Assembly: GCA_963793005.1 (NCBI GenBank)
Contig: CAWBYP010000004.1
Location: forward strand, 1-64,000
DNA: 64,000 nucleotides
Direction: 5' to 3'
Source: RPQJ01 sp963793005
Lineage (GTDB): Bacteria; Pseudomonadota; Gammaproteobacteria; Steroidobacterales; Steroidobacteraceae
Part shown: piece by piece, positions 18,822 through 29,031 of the stretch
How positions within the stretch are numbered: the stretch's first letter is position 1
Layout of the letters: each line of letters begins with the position of its first letter
Made by a program: the position numbers and the translations under genes
The notes under the pieces: model-generated
What the model saw: the letters and a program-made list of their open reading frames with translations, nothing else
Told to the model about the DNA's origin: nothing
Databases searched by the model: none

Positions 18822-19552
18822 TTACCAGCGGCTCTGCGGGACGACCAGCACGTCGCCCGGCATCACTTCGATGTTCTGCTTCATGTCGCCGTCTTCGACG
18901 AGATCCTCGATGCGAACCGGGATGTCGATGTTCTTGCCGTTCATGGACCGCACGATCTTCGCGCGGTTGCCTGCGGCGAACTGGTCGAGCCCGCCGACGA
19001 TCAGCACCACGTCGAGCACGGTCATGCCCTTCCGGTACGGAACGGCCTGGGGCCTCATCACCTCGCCCACCACCCTTACTTCGCTGAAAGTGCTGCGGGC
19101 GGTGAGCACGATGACGCTCACCTGCGGCGAGCGGATGTACTCCGCGAGTACGGCCTCGATGTCGCGAGCGAGTTCAACCGGGGTCTTGCCATCCGCCACC
19201 ATGTCCTCGACCAGCGGTGTCGAGATCTTGCCGTCGGGCCGCACGGGCACGGTGGCCACGAGCTCCGGGTTGCGCCAGACGAACACCTGGAGGCTGTCGC
19301 CGGGACCGATCTGGTAGCTCTGGGTCTTGTCTTCGGGGATTGCAGAGGGGGCTGGGGCCAAACCGGCCGGAGTACCCGTAGAGGTGCCAGACACCGCGGC
19401 GGTGTCAGGCACCGACTCGCTGCGGTGCCAGGCACCGAGGCGGCGGCTGTAGAGGAGCCAGGCACCGCGGCGGTGCCAGGCACCTCTGCCTGGGCCAGGG
19501 CAAGCTGCGTGCCGAGCAAGGCCGCAAGGAATATGAGGAATCGGGCGTTCAT
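18822..19552 (-). CDS. XrtA-associated polysaccharide export protein (Wza-like) with a repeat-derived N-terminal linker
   Basis: About 243 codons with one frame break near 19412. A signal peptide (FLIFLAALLGTQLALAQA) starts at 19552. There is no lipobox cysteine. The mature part, in the second frame, begins with the export domain QSYQIGPGDSLQVFVWRNPE, then PVRPDGKISTPLVEDM, and the SLBB-like FSEVRVVGEVMRPQAVPYRK. It ends IEVMPGDVLVVPQSRW. It should form the outer-membrane channel with the copolymerase. Oddly, the linker between signal peptide and export domain is built of VPGTAA-type units encoded by copies of the GGTGCCTGGCACC palindrome (see the repeat at 19386-19483). The break lies within that repetitive DNA. 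Confidence 0.88.
19386..19483 (-). repeat. Five degenerate copies of the GGTGCCTGGCACC palindrome inside the export-protein gene
   Basis: Read on the coding strand the stretch contains GGTGCCTGGCACC, GGTGCCTGGCTCC, GGTGCCTGGCACC, GGTGCCTGACACC and GGTGTCTGGCACC within about 100 bases, joined by GCCGCG- or TCTACAGCC-type spacers. Each is translated as VPGT, VPGS, VPDT or VSGT. The same 13-base core is found at intergenic loci later in the window. This is the only place I see it amplified inside a gene. The frame break of the gene falls between copies three and four. Confidence 0.9.
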
Positions 19553-19627
19553 ATGATTGCCGGGAATGTTACTTAAGGACTGTCATCGGAAAGGTGACTG
19601 TCTCCACAATTGACCGTGGTCGGGGAC

Positions 19628-22415
19628 TCACTGGGCCGCGGCCAGCGCCTTGCGGGCTTCAGCCACCCAGGGAGCAGAGCCACCCGCGGCGATCGCGTTC
19701 TCCAGCGCCTTGCGGGCCTCATCACGCTTGCCCGCCTTCTGCAGCGCAACGCCCAGATGATACTCGATCTCTGCATTTTTCTGATCGGAATCATGCGCTT
19801 GCTGGATAATCTTGAGCGCTTCGTCAACCTTGCCCTGCTGGAGCAGGATCCAGCCGTAAGTATCGGCGATGGCGGCCGCCTTGGGAGCCTTCTCATAGGC
19901 CCGGCGCGAGGTGTCGGCGGCGCGCGGGTCGCCGGTCACCTGGTACAGCCAGGCCAGGTTGTTCAGCACGATGGCGTTGTCGGGCTGGGCCGCGGCGACC
20001 AGCTCGTATTCGCGGATGGCGTCGGCCGCGTCGCCCCGGCGTCGTAGGCCTGCGCCAGCATGAAACGCACCTTGATGTCATCCGGGTTCGCCTTCAGCCA
20101 ATCCTTGAGCGGCTGCTCGGCATTGGGCATGCCCGCGAGCCTGTCGTGCGCGGGCCTCGCCGACTGCCACTTCGGCAGTCGGGCGCAGCTTGCCCGACTG
20201 CGCATATGCGGCGGCGGCCTCCCTGGCCTTGCCGGTCGCCATCAGGATGTCGCCTTCGAGCGCATAACCCGCCGACGCGCTCGCCGGCGTGCCCTTGAGC
20301 CGATCCGCAAGCTTCATTGCCGCATCGGGCTTCTTGTCCGCCAGCTCGATCTGCGCAAGCAGCCCAACGGCCGGCAGCCAGGTGGGATTGATCGCGAGCG
20401 CCTGGTTCAGCGACTCGCGCGCCGCCTCGCGCTGGTTCAGCGCCAGCTGGGCTCGCGCCGCGCCGAAATCATAGGCCGGTTCACGCGGATCTTCCGAGGC
20501 CGCCTTGCGGTAGTGGTTCAGGGCCTCATCGAAGAGGCCGGCCTCGAGCAGCACCTGCCCTGCCGCGCCCTCGACCTTTGCATTGTTCGGCGCGGCCTTG
20601 ATCGCCTCGTCGATGAGCTTGCGTCCTTCGGTCGGGTCTTTCTTCGCGAACGCGGCTCGGGCCAGCATCAGTCGCGGTTGCGGTGCCGCGGGATCTGCCT
20701 TGCGCCAGGCCTCGATCCACTTTGCCGCCTGCGCCGCGTCGCCCGACTGCTCGGCCATCATCGCGAGCGCCATGTATGCGTCGCCCTGCTTCGGATCGGC
20801 AGCGATCGCCGCCTCGAACGCCTTTGTCGCGGCCGGCATATTCTTCGCCCGGTACTCGACTCGGCCGAGGTTCACGAGCGTGCGTGGGATCCTTCGGTGC
20901 AACGGCAAGCGCCTGCTCGAGGTACTTGCGCGCGGTTTCGACGTCGCCCTGGTAGGCAAACCAGCCGGCCGCGAGGTTCAGCAGCTTTACGTCGCCCGCG
21001 TTGCGCTTCACCAGCGCCTCGATCTCCATGCGCGCGACGGCCTTGTCCTTGCCGGAGGCGAGCGCGATGAACTGGATCTGGTTCTTGGTATCGCCGCCGA
21101 CGTCGTCGGGAACGGTCGCGAGGATCTCGAGCGCGCGCTTCGGGTCGCCGGCCGCCAGGTAGCTCGCGGCAAGGTCGAGGCGCGCCTTGGGGTCGTCAGG
21201 CGCCGCGGCAAGGCCGCGCTCCAGGTAGGCCTCGCCCTCGCTGCGCTCGCCTTCCATCATGCTGGCCTGGCCGGCCAGCGTGTAGACGGCCGGGTCGCTG
21301 GTGTCCGAGGCCAGCGCCGGCGCCAGTACGGCGGCCGCATCGCTGCCCCGACCCTGGCGAATCTGGGCCTGGGCCAGCAGCTTGCGCGCGGCCACGTTGT
21401 CGGGCGACGCCTGCAGCACGGTCTGCAGTTCCGACTCGGCCACGGCCACGTTGCCCTGCTGCAACTGCGCGACCGCGAGCAGCAGCCGGGCCGCCGCGAA
21501 TCCGGGCGCGCCCTGCACGGCTTTCTGCAGCAGCGTGACGGCCTCGCCGGCCTTGCCCTGGGCGAGCGCGACACGGCCGCCGAGGTACAGCGCGGCCAGG
21601 CTGTTCGGCGCGACCTTGTTGATCATGGCCAGCGACTGGGCCGCCTCCGTCGGTCCTGCCCTGCCCGAGCTGCGCTTCAGTCAGCATGCCGAGCCCGCTC
21701 AGGCGATCGGAGAGACTCAACTGCGCGCTGGCCTTGTCCAGGTTCATGCCGATGAGGATCTTCTCCGCCGCGGCAAGATCGCCGCGCTGCACGAGCAGGC
21801 TGGCCTTGGCGAGCATGCGCTGGCTGATAGCCGGGGTCGGCCGCGAGCAGCTCGTCGATCGCCACCATCGCGCCCGCGGCATCGCCTGCCGCGGCCATGG
21901 CTTCGGCCTGGGCCTTGCGTGCGCGAGAACTCTCGGCGCCCGGCGGCGCGGACTTGACCGCCGCGTCGAACGACTGCAGTGCCGCCGCGGAATCTCCCTG
22001 CCCGAGCTGTGCGTAGCCCAGGTACATCAGGCGCGCGGATTCGCTGAGGCCCGCCGGATTCCTCTCCATCGCTGCCTGCAGCTCGGAGTACTGGTGCAGT
22101 GCGAGCTTGATCTCTGCATCCATGCCGGCCGTGTCGGCGGCTGGCGCACCGGCGGCGATGGCCTTGCCGAGATCGGTCTCCGCACCCTGGACGTCGCCCA
22201 GCCACAGCGAGGTGCGCGCCATCAGCAGCCGCGCCTTCGCGTTGTCGGGCTCTTTCTTCAGCGCGTTGCGCAGCTCGATGGTCGCCGTCGCGTAGTCGCC
22301 CTTGTCGATCAGCGCCGCAGCACGATCGACTCGCGTGCCTCGGTGCTGGTGAAAAGATCGCAGCCGGTTGCCAGTGTCGAAAGCGCCACCAGCGTGAGAA
22401 TCAGGGTCCTGCTCA
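19628..22415 (-). CDS. prsT: PEP-CTERM system TPR-repeat lipoprotein PrsT, about six frame breaks
   Basis: About 929 codons, matching the 900-residue PrsT family. The start MSRTLILTLVALSTLATGC is a lipoprotein signal with lipobox LATGC. The ATG overlaps the xrtA stop. The remainder is a long series of tetratricopeptide repeats of about 34 residues, for example YATATIELRNALKKEPDNAK, NSLAALYLGGRVALAQGKAG and AEIEYHLGVALQKAGKRDEA. Frame changes lie near 22315, 21835, 21655, 20890, 20155 and 20040, each with TPR sequence resuming at once. It is probably periplasmic and membrane-anchored, a scaffold for the exosortase/polysaccharide machinery. Its exact function is unknown even in the family. Confidence 0.88.
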
Positions 22416-23909
22416 TGGTTCCGTATTCCCTTCCTGAATGATCGACGCCAGCGAGGCGCCGTTTGCGGCAAAAAAGCGTTCGAGCGTCGCGCGGGCAGGC
22501 TCGCAGTCGCCCGCGCAGCGCGCGGCGGCAGCCACGACGCCGGATGCCGTCCGGCCGCGGGCTGCTGCAACGCCATAGTACAGTTTCGACGGGAGGTCGC
22601 CGGTGAAGTTCCTGCCGCCTACGGCGTAGAAATAGCCGACGACCCACTGGGCGTCGCCCGGAGTGCTGGCTGTCAATTCGCGATACCGCACTTCTCCGCT
22701 GCTCGAGCCGGCCGAAGCGACGCGGCTCGCATCGATGCTCCAGCTCGAGTGCCCGAGAATCCCATTGCTGCTGCCGACGATCTCGTGGCCCTGGGACTGC
22801 GAGGCATAGCGGTTGACGTAGACGAGCACTGCGCCGGAGGTATCCTCATAACTGGACATGGTCTCGGCGTCCGCGCCCGCATATACCGGGCGCCACGGGC
22901 CATCGGCTAGCCCAGGACCGGACCAGCCGCCCTGCCCCGGCGGCAGCACCAGCGGCTGCGTGGTCGCGGGCGGCTGCCGTGCCTCGACGACGGCCGCGAG
23001 CGCGGGACCTGAAGCCAGCGCGGCGATGGACACGACGATCGAGGCAGCGACTGCGGGATTCGAAGCCGACGCACCCGTCGGCGAAGCAACGGCGGCGACA
23101 GGTGCCGATTCGATTCTGCGTGCAATCCAGAAGAACCCGACCAGCATCACGCCGAACAGCGCCCAGCCGAAATAGTAGTGGTCCACCCTCACCAGGAATC
23201 CCTGCATGTCGGTGAAGTGGCCGTTGACGATGATCGAGTAGACGCGGATCCAGTTCATCACGATCGCCATTGCGGCCGCGATCGCGACCAGCAGCGCGCG
23301 CGTGCGCAGGCGATCGCGGTCGAGCTCGCCCAGCAGCGCGGCGATGGCCAGTGCGACGATGAAGAAATGAAGGCCGCTGCAACCGCCGGCAATCTCGAAC
23401 GTGCCGGAAGGTATGTGGACGAAGTTGCCCTCGATGTAGGCCGGCAGGCCAGTGGCGCGGATCATGAAGCTGACGCCAATGGTAGTGAGCGCCTGCAGCT
23501 TGCCGTTGATCAGCGTCCAGATCGGGATCGCGAAATACAGGTAGCCGATCGGGAATGCGGCGATGCGAGCAGCCCCGAGCCCCAGCGCACCGGCAACGGC
23601 TGCCAGCAGCAGCAGCGGAACCAGCAACTGGTGCCCGACCTCGATGCCGGCGATCCAGGCGAGGTACCAGGTGGCCGACAGCGCGAGGACTGCCGGAACG
23701 GCCAGCCACCAGGGTCGCATTGGCGCGGCATTCAAAGCCTGCCGTTCGCGCCACAGCAGCCAGATGCAGACCGCCGCGATCAGGAAGCCGTGGGTGTAGC
23801 TGAGGTTGTCGGTGTCTTCCCAGTAGCCCACCAGCGAGCGCAGGCTCGGCCACAGCGCGGCGCAACCGAGCACGACGACGACCAGCGTAAGCAGGAATCC
23901 GCGGCGCAT
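22413..23909 (-). CDS. xrtA: Exosortase A with fused EpsI domain
   Basis: 498 residues, frame intact. Residues 1 to about 280 are a multi-pass membrane domain with the exosortase triad: Cys in FEIAGGCSGLHFF, Arg in MNWIRVYSIIVNGHF and His in RVDHYYFGWALFGVM. After a final membrane segment (ASIVVSIAALASGPALAAV) a periplasmic EpsI domain follows (QGGWSGPGLADGPWRPVYAG, VGYFYAVGGRNFTGDLPSK). The enzyme should cleave PEP-CTERM signals and transfer the protein to an as yet unknown anchor. A substrate protein is encoded at 33.6 kb. The gene lies between the prsR regulator and prsT, with the overlapping ATGA indicating coupling to prsT. Confidence 0.95.
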   Translation of the reverse strand: MRRGFLLTLVVVVLGCAALWPSLRSLVGYWEDTDNLSYTHGFLIAAVCIWLLWRERQALNAAPMRPWWLAVPAVLALSATWYLAWIAGIEVGHQLLVPLLLLAAVAGALGLGAARIAAFPIGYLYFAIPIWTLINGKLQALTTIGVSFMIRATGLPAYIEGNFVHIPSGTFEIAGGCSGLHFFIVALAIAALLGELDRDRLRTRALLVAIAAAMAIVMNWIRVYSIIVNGHFTDMQGFLVRVDHYYFGWALFGVMLVGFFWIARRIESAPVAAVASPTGASASNPAVAASIVVSIAALASGPALAAVVEARQPPATTQPLVLPPGQGGWSGPGLADGPWRPVYAGADAETMSSYEDTSGAVLVYVNRYASQSQGHEIVGSSNGILGHSSWSIDASRVASAGSSSGEVRYRELTASTPGDAQWVVGYFYAVGGRNFTGDLPSKLYYGVAAARGRTASGVVAAAARCAGDCEPARATLERFFAANGASLASIIQEGNTEP

Positions 23910-23919
23910 GGGTTCGAGC

Positions 23920-25293
<1,374 letters not shown>

Positions 25294-25380
25294 ACGGCCT
25301 CCGCTTGCCGGAAATCCGGCGGCCTATGAGCGGATCATACCGCGCCCGGGTAGCTTGATTTGTGACGCCGGTATCGCAAG

Positions 25381-25490
25381 GAGGGGACATTCCCCTTTTC
25401 CAGAGGGGACATTCTCCTTTTCCGGTAATTCGGTGCCAGGCACCGATTTACCGGAAAAGGAGAATGTCCCCTCCCTAGAATGTCCCCTCA
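25381..25490. repeat. Nested palindrome, 24-bp outer arms around the CGGTGCCAGGCACCG core
   Basis: Perfect 24-base arms GGGGACATTCTCCTTTTCCG/GTAA (25405-25428) and their complement (25448-25471) enclose the perfect inner palindrome CGGTGCCAGGCACCG (25431-25445). Partial extra copies of the outer unit flank it on both sides (GGGGACATTCCCC at 25383, GAATGTCCCC at 25478). It lies between the stop of the Ig-like gene and prsR. It is the most complete member of the family and shows the two cores as one nested structure that could fold as a 67-base hairpin in RNA. Confidence 0.95.
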
Positions 25491-25494
25491 CTGG

Positions 25495-26508
25495 TCAGAG
25501 GATGACCTTGTAGGCGACGTTCGAGAGTTCGCTTTCGACCTTCGCGACGGTGTAGGCCTTGACCGCGAAATACCAGGTACCGGCCGGCAGGCCCTGGATC
25601 GTGGCCGTGGAAACGGCTGGGCCTGGGATCTCGACGGCGGTATTGAGCGCGTCGGCGGCCTTGCCGTAGCGGATGCGATAGCCGGCGAGGTCGGTCAGCG
25701 GCGTCCCGTCCACGTTCTCGGTCGGCGGGACCCAGCTCAGTGTCGCCCAACCGCTGCCGGCTGATTCGACCGTGAGCGCGAAGGCCGCGAGGGATACGGA
25801 GGTTACGCCGTCCGAGACGCTGATGGTAATGCCGGACGTCGAGCCGATGTCTGTGTCCGAGGGCGTGCCCGACATCGCGCCGGTCGCCGTATCGAAAGTC
25901 GCCCACGCGGGCTTGTTGGCGATCGAGAACCTGAGCGCCTGGCCGTCGGGATCCGACGCGGAAGGCACGAATGTATATGGCTGGCCGGCGCGCGCGGTGG
26001 TTCCCGGTGTTCCGGAAATCGTCGGCGTACGGTTAGCCGCCGTCGATGCGGGCGCCGCGGCCACGGTGACCTGGAACATGTCCAGGAAGACCACGTTCGT
26101 GCCGTCGCTTACGGAGAGCACTATCTCGGCGTACGTGCCCTCCTCACCGACCTGAGGAGTGCCAGAGACGCGGCCAGTCCCGGAATCGAAGCCGGCCCAG
26201 GACGGCAGGTTGACGATCGAGAACGTGAGCGTATCGCGATCCACGTCGGTCGCCTTCGGCGTGAAGGCATAGGCCTGGCCGACCTGCACCGACGCCGGCG
26301 GTGTACCGGAAATCCGGGGAGCGTGATTCACAACCTTGGACTTGATCGTCCCGTTGGCGACCGTGGCCTTGCTGGCGCTGGACGTCGCCGAGTTGGCCGC
26401 GGTCTTGGAGTCAGTCCGGCACCCGGTGGCAGCGATCGCGGCGAGCCCGACGACGAGCAGCATCGCTGCCCTCTTTGCGAAGCCTGGAGCCTTTGAAAGA
26501 TTCGTCAT
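25495..26508 (-). CDS. Ig-like/fibronectin type III lipoprotein under a c-di-GMP riboswitch
   Basis: 337 residues, frame intact. The start is the ATG at 26508 after a GAGGG ribosome site, and a lipoprotein signal follows (LLVVGLAAIAATGC). A Ser/Thr/Ala-rich linker leads to two putative Ig (He_PIG/cadherin-like) domains, each opening with P-x-ISGTP and containing AGFDSGTGRVSGTP or ATFDTATGAMSGTP. A C-terminal Fn3 domain follows (ATLSWVPPTENVDGTPLTDL, TWYFAVKAYTVAKVESELSN). Such proteins are adhesive or polymer-binding surface components. It lies within the prs regulatory genes. The riboswitch upstream ties its expression to biofilm signalling. Whether it binds the exopolysaccharide is inference. 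Confidence 0.85.
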   Translation of the reverse strand: MTNLSKAPGFAKRAAMLLVVGLAAIAATGCRTDSKTAANSATSSASKATVANGTIKSKVVNHAPRISGTPPASVQVGQAYAFTPKATDVDRDTLTFSIVNLPSWAGFDSGTGRVSGTPQVGEEGTYAEIVLSVSDGTNVVFLDMFQVTVAAAPASTAANRTPTISGTPGTTARAGQPYTFVPSASDPDGQALRFSIANKPAWATFDTATGAMSGTPSDTDIGSTSGITISVSDGVTSVSLAAFALTVESAGSGWATLSWVPPTENVDGTPLTDLAGYRIRYGKAADALNTAVEIPGPAVSTATIQGLPAGTWYFAVKAYTVAKVESELSNVAYKVIL

Positions 26509-26604
26509 GTCCCTCGTCCTGCGGACGCTGGCTTCGCGGGCCGGGGGACGGCGGAACGGGGTTGGGTTGCAGCAGGACTCGACGCCAACGGATGGACGTC
26601 GCGG

Positions 26605-26693
26605 TACTGGCAACCCCGCTATCCGTGGCGCGTCACGCCCGAGGACCGGAGGCTTTGCGTCCCCGCCTTTCGGCAGGTTTGCCCTTGATCAGT
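26605..26693 (-). ncRNA. Cyclic di-GMP-I (GEMM-I) riboswitch
   Basis: The minus strand reads AAGGGCAAACCTGCCGAAAG, then GCGGGGACGCAAAGCCTCCG, a variable second stem, then GATAGCGGGGTTGCC. These are the conserved parts of the GEMM-I aptamer: the GGGCAAACC strand, the P1b stem CCTGCC/GGCGGG closed by a GAAA tetraloop, the GGACGCAAAGCCTCCGG ligand-pocket core, and the distal TAGCGGGGTT strand pairing back. It lies about 95 bases upstream of the Ig-like lipoprotein start. A GTCC-GCA-GGAC hairpin next to the GAGGG ribosome site suggests translational control. Whether c-di-GMP turns the gene on or off cannot be read from sequence. Confidence 0.92.
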
Positions 26694-26701
26694 CGAGCGC
26701 G

Positions 26702-26730
26702 AGTATTTGACAGTTACCGCTCCCCGACAA
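26702..26730 (-). promoter_or_regulatory. Sigma-70-like promoter for the riboswitch-controlled gene
   Basis: On the minus strand TTGTCG (26730-26725), a 17-base spacer and AATACT (26707-26702) form a moderate sigma-70 promoter. The expected start falls a few bases before the riboswitch aptamer. The -35 box overlaps a small CCCCGCATTGTCGGGG hairpin. Confidence 0.5.
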
Positions 26731-26792
26731 TGCGGGGAAGCTCAAACTGTGTGGCGCATCAAGAAAATTTTCGGGAGGGACATTCGAGGGCA

Positions 26793-26834
26793 GGACATTC
26801 TCCTTTTTCGGCGGACCGAAAAAGGAGAATGTCC
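26793..26834. repeat. Palindrome of the GGGGACATTCTCC family
   Basis: Perfect 19-base arms GGACATTCTCCTTTTTCGG (26793-26811) and complement (26816-26834) with a four-base loop. It lies between the lipoprotein promoter and the prsK stop, so it would be at the 3' end of the prsK message. The inner GGTGCC core is absent in this copy. Confidence 0.95.
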
Positions 26835-26851
26835 CCTATCAGGCGCCCCTA

Positions 26852-29015
26852 TCAGGCGAGGGGGAGAAGCAGTCGGAATTGCGTGCCTTTCCCCAGTTCG
26901 CTCTCGACCTCGACTCGGCCGCCGAGCGACTGCACGTACTCGCGCACCTGGTAGGCGCCGATGCCCATGCCCTTGCTGCCCTTGGTGGTGTCGAACGGCT
27001 TGAACAGCCGCTCCTGGACGAAATCGCGTGACATGCCGGCGCCGGTGTCGCTCACGGTGAGCACCGCGTGCGGCACGCGCAGTCGTGCATTGGTATCGCT
27101 TGCGGACACCGCCTGGTCACTACCAACGACACTGTCACCCGGAACATCAGCACCGCCCGACGACTCGCGGACTCGAGCACTCATCGCCGCGCCGATGCCG
27201 ACGCTCAGCGTCACGCGACCCGTTCTCCGGCGTCGCGTCCTGTGCATTCCGGATCACGTGCTCGACGATGACCCCGAGTCGCTCCGGGTCGCACTCGACC
27301 ATGACGTCCGCGGCATCGGGCTGCAGCTCTGGCATGGGCATCCTCGACGCGCAGTGCTGCGCAGCGCGGCGCGCGACCTCGGCCAGCGCGATCCTCTGCG
27401 TAGCACCCTGCATCTCGCGGCGCTGCAACTGCTCGATCAGCCGCTGCATGCGCGCGGTCGAGTTCGCGATCGTGCCGATCGCATCGTCCACGAACTCAGG
27501 GTTGCGCTTGTGGCGCTCGGCGTTCGAGACGATCAGCGCGAGCTGCGCGGCCAGGTTCTTCAGGTCGTGCATCACGAAGGCCGTGAGCCGGTGATAGGCC
27601 TCGAACTGCCGGTTCTCGCCCAGCCGGCGATCCGCCTCATGCTGCGCAAGGTGCGTGGCCACGTGCCGCCCGACGGTCTTCAGCAGATCGCGGTCTTCAT
27701 AATTCGGGTGGAACGGCGGCGGCGGCGATTCGAGCGCCACGAAACCGAGCAGTGCCGGGCCGTGCAGCAGCGGCAGGATCATGCGGTGCACGCCGGCGGC
27801 GCCGAAGGGCGCGGGCAGCTCGATGTTGTCGTACAGGTCGGGCCTGGAGACGTACTCCTGCACGTCCACCACCCACTGGCGTCGCGCCATGAAGGCAGGA
27901 AGGTCGTCGGCAAACGCGACCGGCGGGTAGCGCGCGAGCTCAACGCGGCCGCGCGGCCAGGTGGCCACCGCCTCGAAACGCTCGTCGGCATCACGGCGCA
28001 GGTACAGCACGCCGCCAGGGCTGCGGAAGATCTCCGCGATGGCGCGCACTGCCGTCTCCTGCGTGTCGGCGCCCTCCTCGGCGGCCGAGAGCGTCTCGAT
28101 GAAGCGCAGCCACTCGACCCGGTAGTCGTACTTGTTGCGGTAGAAGTGCTTGCTCAGGAACACGCGCAGCCGGCGGCGCAGGCTGCCAGAGGCGAGCAGC
28201 GTGAGCAGCACGATGCCCGCGCCCGCCAGGAACACCAGCTGCATCGCGCCACCCCAGGTGCCGCCGTAGAGGCGGATCGCGTAGCCGCCGAAGGCCATCA
28301 CCAGCAGGTAGGCGCCGACCGCGAGCAGTGTCGTGGTGTAGAACACGACCTGCCGCGAGACGAAGATGTCGAGCGACCACTGGGGATTGCGCCGAGCTGC
28401 GATCGCGATCAGCGGCACCGTGAGCGTGGCAACGAGCCCGCGGGCATTCCAGGTATCGGCGTCGATGGCCCGCAGCAGCTGCGCCTGCGAGTACAGGAAC
28501 ACGTCGTAGACCCACATCGTGCCGAGCGCGAACGCCAGGTACTTGAGCGCGAAGCGGCCCTCGCCACGCGCGTTTCGATAGACCTGCTCGAGCAGCATGA
28601 GTCCACCGAGCGCGAGCGCGAAACCGGTCACCACCATGGCCACACCCGGCACGACGATCGAGAACCCGGCGCGCGAGACCGAGGGCGCGACGAGCAGGTA
28701 GATCGCTGCGATGATCCAGCCCAGGTTCAGCGCGCGCGACAGCGTGGCCGCCACACCCGCAGACGCGGCCAGCCCGGACAGCACGAATATCCACGCGCCG
28801 TCGCGCAGGCACTCGGCGAACGCAACCGCGTAGGCCGGCACTTCCACTAATACGGCCGCGGTGGCCATCAACGCGGCCCATACGGTGGTCACGGCGCAGG
28901 CGACAATCAGCCGAATGCCCTGGCTGCGGCCATGCCAGCCCGTGGCGAGCAGCACCGCGAGCAGCAGGAACGCTACGGCCGCGATGGAGTAGGTGTAGAG
29001 ACCGAGTGACGCCAT
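26852..29015 (-). CDS. prsK: PrsK, membrane sensor histidine kinase of the PEP-CTERM system, one frame break
   Basis: About 720 codons. The start MASLGLYTYSIAAVAFLLLA is chosen as the first codon before ten or so membrane segments, since upstream in-frame sequence overlaps the sugar-transferase gene. A GAF-like domain follows (about 350-480). The kinase H-box reads TAFVMHDLKNLAAQLALIVS, the N-box HVIRNAQDATPENG and the G-boxes LTVSDTGAGM and KGMGIGAYQVREYVQSLGG. The frame breaks near 27225. A Ser/Asp-rich insertion of about 40 residues (ESSGGADVPGDSVVGSD part) separates the N- and G1-boxes. It should phosphorylate PrsR. The signal is unknown. Confidence 0.9.
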
Positions 29016-29031
29016 GTATGGCGGTACTGTA

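Noticed and set aside
19386..19483. A CRISPR-like array of short repeats
   Set aside because: Repeats are 13 bases, degenerate, with 5-15 base spacers, lie in a coding region and no cas gene is present.
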